Positions 58,401 to 64,000 of a DNA stretch of 64,000 nucleotides are shown one piece after another. The stretch spans positions 28,314,379 to 28,378,378 of the forward strand of contig NC_040011.1 in assembly GCF_000972845.2 (NCBI RefSeq), given 5' to 3'. The notes under the pieces are model-generated. The model was not told the DNA's origin. It ran no database searches and saw only the letters and a program-made list of their open reading frames with translations. The position numbers were made by a program, and so were the translations under genes. Positions within the stretch are counted from its first letter, which is position 1, and the number at the start of each line of letters is the position of its first letter. This DNA is from Larimichthys crocea (Eukaryota; Chordata; Actinopteri; Sciaenidae).

Positions 58401-61400
58401 AGGTGTGTTTGTCTTTAACATGATGTAATACACGTGGCAAAACTACAAAGCCTCTGGGTGTTTCTTTTTTTTTTTGCCACTTTCGTCAAAAGTTAGCAAG
58501 AAAAATGAAACATTTTATTTTTGCATATTCTCCTTCAGATGACCTTCTAGTTGCACTTTGAAACATTATCGTGGGTGGCAGCAGGAAATTGACAATATCA
58601 AATATCCATTTCCATCCACCTCTTTGCTCCATCAGGCTGTTCGGGATAATTCAGAAAATGGAAAGCAAAGAAAAGTGACAGCTGTGATACTTGGCAGTGT
58701 GCTCGCTCTGTGCACTATAGGGAGCTAGGAGATAGGAAGTGAGGGAGTAGGAGCTAGGGATTAATAGTTATGGAGCAGGGGACCAAAGTCTGAGTACTTT
58801 GTAATCATGTGGCTGCCTAACCTCAGTGTTAGAGAGGTTGATGAGCATGCGTCCCTGCTGACACACACTCTCTCTACATCCACACTGCTGAATATTAATA
58901 TGGAGGAGAGAATTCCTCTGAGCCCCATTGTCAGACGGCCCTATTGTTCTCTGCTGGCCTCTGCCTCAGCGCGCGTGTATGTGTGTGCTTGGTATTAATG
59001 CGTAAGTTGGTGTCTACATTGTGTGCTTATGCATATTATGCCCAGGTCTTCATGCCGTGTGTGTGTGTCGACTACAGCAGAGCAGCAGTTAAAGCGCCAG
59101 CGAGGGAGATGAAGGGTGTGTTCGTGGCCCGCCATGGCACATAAAGACAACTGGCCTGAGAACACTTGGACCAGCCATCAGGGCCCAACATTGGCAATTA
59201 TTTCACCTAGAGGCACTATCTGTAAAATGAACACTCTCATTAAAACGGTCATGTGTGTACACACGTGTATATGCATACGTGTGTGTGTGTGCGCGCACGT
59301 GCGCTGGCACAAGTCAATTTCGAGGCAGGGCAAATTTATGGCAGCACAAATGCTTGTCTTTCAATCAAAGAGTAATGTGTTGTTTATGATGTTTGACTAT
59401 GGATGTGTTCACATTTCTTTGTGTACATGAGCACATCTGTGTTTGTGTGTGTGTGTGTGTGGAGGTAGGCGTATGTATCTGCATGGATTTATGTATGTGT
59501 GTGTGACTGTTTAACTACCCCGCACACGTAACCTTCCCCATCTCTGCCTCCCTGTTTCTCATTTACTGAGCCAGCGCCAGAGAGAAGGAGTGTGGGGAAA
59601 CGAGAAAACAAGTGATAGGGGTGGAGAGACGGAGGAGAAAGAGAGATGGTGAAATAGAGGCAGAGATGGAAGGAGGGTGGAGGTTTATACAGGAAAGAAT
59701 GAAGTGAGGCTGGAGTAAAAGGGAGAGGGGAAGAGAACGACGGAGAAGAGGGGAAGATAGAGAAGCAGAAGCAGGAAGACGGGGGGGAAAGAGAAAGAGG
59801 CGTAGGAGGCAGCAGATTTATGAAGCCATTGGAATGTAATTTGGAGGCAGAAATTACTGTCAGCCTGAGCAAGGTTTAAAGTCAGTGAAGCCTGAATCCA
59901 GGGCCTGCCTCTGTGTGTGTGTTTGTGTGTGTGAGTGACTGTGTGTGGCAAGTATCACAGACAAATGGATAGCAAATGTGATGCAGAATAAGATGCTGCA
60001 GTTACTTGTCATACACACTAAACCCATGCCACGTATGTGTGTGGATATATATGCATGCACATTTTTACTACTCCTCCATGCATGAGTGACGTGACTACAT
60101 GGCATCGGAACATAACCCAGCATTCATATTTAACAGCTCATATTTCATCTATGCTTGGCGACACATGCGTAGACACACACACTCGCGCAGGCACTGAATT
60201 CTTGTCAGGCTCTGAAGGCCGTGGCTCCGGCAGACTCAGTCGAGGGTGTCGGCGTGGACGGCGCTAAGGCAAGAGGGAGCAGAGCGAGAGAGAAAAAGAC
60301 AGAGAGAGAGTGTCAAGGAGAGACACAGAGAAAGGTAGAGGTGGGAAATGGAAAAAAAAGAGAGGGAGAGACTCTAAGAGGGGCTAAAAAGAAGAGTGAG
60401 AGGGATGTGACTAGCTTTCTAACACGGCAATACACAGCTTCCATTTAGCATGAGAGGGAGGGCCAGAGAAGGAGAGAGATGAGGGAAGCGACAGAGCAGG
60501 GATAAGCAGCAAAGATCTGAGGGCAGGCTCTCGGCTGTAACACACACCGGGGCTGGCTTCATTTTTACCGCTAATTTCTACGCAGACACTTCATCAATTA
60601 GTTGCAAATGATTAAAAACACATGGCTGGTGTGTTTCTCTTTTTTTCTCACTGTCAACAAAGTGCACCTATCGATGTGTTAATCCATCTGTCAGCATAAT
60701 ATTTTCTGACCTTCCTAACGTGTCTGTAGCTCTCTACTGCAGACACAGGCTTTTAAAAATGGATCACAAATATAATAATGTAGTTATATAAAAAAAAAAA
60801 AAGGATTAGTAATTTCTTAAAACTGCTGGTCCTCTTTTTAGAAAACATTACTCAAACAAACAGGAGTGGCCGGTGCATTCATTGGGGACTGTTTTAAGAC
60901 GTGAATTAATGCACATTTTGTGCACTCGTGAGTATTTACAGCAGCAGGACGGTGTTTGTAACATTAGTTCAAAATAAACAACATGTTTATTAGAATATGA
61001 AAAAACCCGATGTAACTGTGTGGCTCTTTTTAGCTCAGTTTTTGTTCACATTTAGCATGTCTGTGGATGTTGTTGGCTTTGGCATTTTTATAGGATTTAT
61101 TGACAATAAGAAAATAGGAATTATTACAACTACTACTGCTACTGGGTTAGAACTGGGCAGAATTCCCTTGCTGTATTAAGTTTCTTCTAATTCAAACATT
61201 TTCTGCTGCTGCAGCTTCGCATTAAAAGCATTTAACTGGCAAAACACGAGTAGGCGTTTATCATGAAGTAGTCACCGGAAACCCAATTTGTTTGCCAATG
61301 AACTTTTGTGACCTGTGGTATTAAACCACATTTCCTGTGACCACCACTATTAAATACAGTTGTCACATGCAATATTTCCTGCCAATCTGTTCTTACTTCA

Positions 61401-63627
61401 TAAATTTCTTCTCAGCGAGCTGGTGGATGAGGGTAAGAGCATTTTTAGTTATATGTTTAGTTCTTATCATTATGTATTACCATGTTTTTACATGGATATA
61501 GGCTGATAAAAAAGTAATTTTGTCGTGTATTTGTTTTTATTTGTCGATTAGACAAGCATAAGTGAAGAGCCTTGTTTTAAACGACAGACACTGTCATGAT
61601 TTCTAACGTATTCCTGCTCTGAGCTCAGCAAACCTTTCTTCTGAAAAGGGAAGCATTCAAAGTCTACAACTGGCTGCATGCAAAGCAAGATGGCTGGCCC
61701 CGATAGACTTAGTGTATAATCCAGATTTGGAGCAGAAAATAATATCATCAAAGAAATAAATAAATAAAATAAATCACGCACAAGCCATACAACAGCCCTG
61801 TAGTAAGCTGATCATTAATCTGCTTTGGACTCAGTTTCTGTCACTCTGAGATGGAGCAAATACATTTAAAGAGATGTAAGTGCACTCCTTTACTACATCA
61901 GTACAGTGTCTTGTAAGTGGCAGTGATGTACTAAGATTTTCTTTTGTCACTTTCATCCTGTGTTTCATCCATTCAATGTGACGAAACTTAAAATAGAAAC
62001 AGCAGTGCAATATTGTTCTTTTGTGGTTCCCGTTTCTTTCCATTTGAAGCCGAGCACAGAAATGCTCTAAAAATTCACAAGAATTTGTGCCGTTGCACAC
62101 ATGAAGAGGGAGAAAATGCCACAGCCCTCATGAAAGTTGACACAAACATGTTAAACAGTCAATAACATTTTGGCACTACGACATATCTCTGGGTGGTTTG
62201 TGCCTCGAGAGGCAGCTGGACACCTCACAAAGTTCTCTTCACGCTTACAGAAATAAACACTGACACAGTCGCCCTCGCTGCCTCTCTTTCATATGCTTAC
62301 ACACACTTGTTTGTTGCACTTTTGACCCATGAACTTGCAGTGACTCTCTCGCTGATGTACACACCCCATACACATCGGGTCTCTCTGTTCTTTGTTCTTC
62401 AAGCCAGTGATAATGATAGCAACACCATTATGCACTGTGACAACACTACCTCCCACTTACTCTGTATGGCAGTTCACACCATGGTACAATCTCTGCTTCC
62501 CTCCATCTCTCTCCTCTCACTCAGAATAGTGTTGAGGTCAATTATCTCTGAATTTGCTTATACAGTAGGTCGACTACGTCAGGCTGATGGAAGGTGTTAA
62601 GTAGAGTCGGTGGATTATTTAGAAGGTTTTTGGCATGTTTTTTTTTCTGACATTCATCCCCTTTCAACACCCTTTCTTCCTGTTTGCTATTCTTCTTTTT
62701 CCATTTAGACGCTGTGTTTTTCTGGCACTTTTTTTAGTCTCTTGCTCTATTTCTATTTTTTTCTTTCTTCTTTCCTTGGCTTTGTTTTTTTGTCTTTGTC
62801 CATCTCATGTTATTTCTCCTTTCTATTTTTTTTTACTCCTTTTCCTTCATTGCTTTTACATGACATTAGTTTATTTTGATATTTATCATGATATAAATTA
62901 AATAAGTTTATGTTCAATTTAAGAATACTCCTGCAAACAGAAAATCTATTTCAATAAATCAATTATACAAAAACAAAAACACAATATTTTTTCTTTTCTT
63001 TGTCTTATTTAACAGTCAAAATCCTTTATTTTCAACGCTACCTATTCGCACAAGTCTTTTTTGCGATTAGAAACACAAGAACATGCGATGAATTGGCTTT
63101 GTTGCAGGTGTTTTTCTCTGAGAGCCTCGCTACTCGTTCAAGGCATGAATCTAATTACAGCTGCATGCACAATAAGATGGTGACGCTTCAGGTGATTTTT
63201 GTGCTGTTTCCTGTCTTTGTGGGAACAGGGCTTTAGCTTTGTTAATAACATTCAGCAACAGTATGCATGTGTTTTGTATCAGATTTTAAATGACGTTAGC
63301 TGGACTCTCATCCATTTTAAGTAGCCTAAGTGTCTAGTTTCTTATTTCATGTTGTCGTGACTTGATCTGTGACTTTCTATGCCAACTAGTTACGTTAGAG
63401 GGAGTGCTTTCCTCTCTCTGTTTCTGTGTTGGCATTAGGTTATTAGAAGGTTGTCAAGCAATGCAACTGTTCTGTCACTATCACTGTTAATATCTTGGAT
63501 ATCACACACCTTTACATGTAGGTTCTGTTTCATTTAATTACTTTCTGAGAAAATAATTAAAATCAAAAATCCTTCCTGCTACTTATATCTGTGTGCGAAT
63601 GTTTGGTGGCTAAGTTCCTTCCTTTGT

Positions 63628-63629
63628 TT

Positions 63630-63672
<43 letters not shown>
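63628..63672 (+). repeat. (TTTC)n microsatellite
   Basis: About eleven TTTC units. Confidence 0.96.
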
Positions 63673-64000
63673 CTACTTCTCCTGAACAGCAACCAGGACA
63701 AAACTCCAAAAGTGATAAGATGAGAGCAAGCCACTAAGAGGCAGCCAGTGCAAATGGGAATCTTCAATAGATGGGTCCTGAAACCTATTGTATTGTGGAA
63801 AGGAGTGAAAGAGAGAGGATGAAGAGAAAAGATGGAAGGCAGGGTGCATAGATGGAGGCGGACAGGGAGACAAAGTGAGTTGTGGAGTTTTTGCCCCGGA
63901 GGAAGCTGGTTTCCAAAGAGCGAATGAACAGCAGAGGAGGGAATAAACGAGACTTTGAGAGAGGGAGCGCTGCTTGAGAGAGGCAAAGAGAACAGTAGAG

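Larger units (their letters stand above)
50976..64000 (+). other. macrod1 intron 3, last part; flrt1 upstream region
   Basis: No coding exon or RNA gene was recognised to the end of the window. Contents seen: pyrimidine-rich sequence at 53000-53480, GT runs at 53634-53649 and 54001-54053, poly-T tracts at 55404-55424 and 55433-55451, purine-rich tracts at about 59570-59830 and 60260-60520, GT-rich stretches around 59270-59460 and 59910-59950, and (TTTC)n at 63628-63672. flrt1 promoter and 5' exons are expected here. Confidence 0.5.

Noticed and set aside
26549..64000. Further macrod1 exons inside the window
   Set aside because: The next exon should encode the Asn-Ser-Ser-Leu-Leu-Gly-Gly-Gly-Gly loop; no such sequence with an acceptor was found, so it must lie beyond 64000.

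Overview
The window is vertebrate nuclear DNA, almost certainly from a ray-finned (teleost) fish. Genes are split into small exons with GT-AG introns, CA/GT microsatellites are abundant, and several dispersed repeat families typical of percomorph fish are present. The gene order trpt1 - fermt3 - macrod1 with flrt1 nested inside macrod1 matches the TRPT1/FERMT3/MACROD1/FLRT1 block of human 11q13. The species cannot be named from the sequence.

Layout. (1) 1-3524, plus strand: trpt1 (tRNA 2'-phosphotransferase), missing only its first residues off the left edge. (2) 4861-13847, minus strand: a complete fermt3 (kindlin-3) in 14 coding exons, tail to tail with trpt1. (3) 10.36-13.5 kb: intact, variant and decayed tRNA-Trp(CCA) copies inside two fermt3 introns, antisense to fermt3. 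(4) 17.44-22.64 kb: a tandem array of about 437-bp units, each carrying a tRNA-Trp(CCA) gene, lying between the divergent fermt3 and macrod1 starts. (5) 23248-26548, plus strand: the first three coding exons of macrod1; intron 1 holds a dead Tc1/mariner-type transposon. (6) 26549-64000: one very long macrod1 intron, mostly old repeats and microsatellites, hosting the single-exon flrt1 gene (48762-50960, minus).

Functionally, trpt1 acts on tRNA 2'-phosphates and is an ADP-ribosyltransferase-fold enzyme. macrod1 removes ADP-ribose. fermt3 activates integrins in blood cells, and flrt1 is a neuronal adhesion and guidance receptor. These are separate housekeeping or developmental genes kept in ancestral linkage, not an operon-like system.

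The most unusual content is the tRNA-Trp array. Seven copies are identical over 72 nt, about four more are near-intact, and the rest carry indels or are fragments. It sits where STIP1 lies in the human locus. Part of the array (about 18.8-22.2 kb) is full of scattered 1-nt indels that look more like unpolished long-read sequence than biology.
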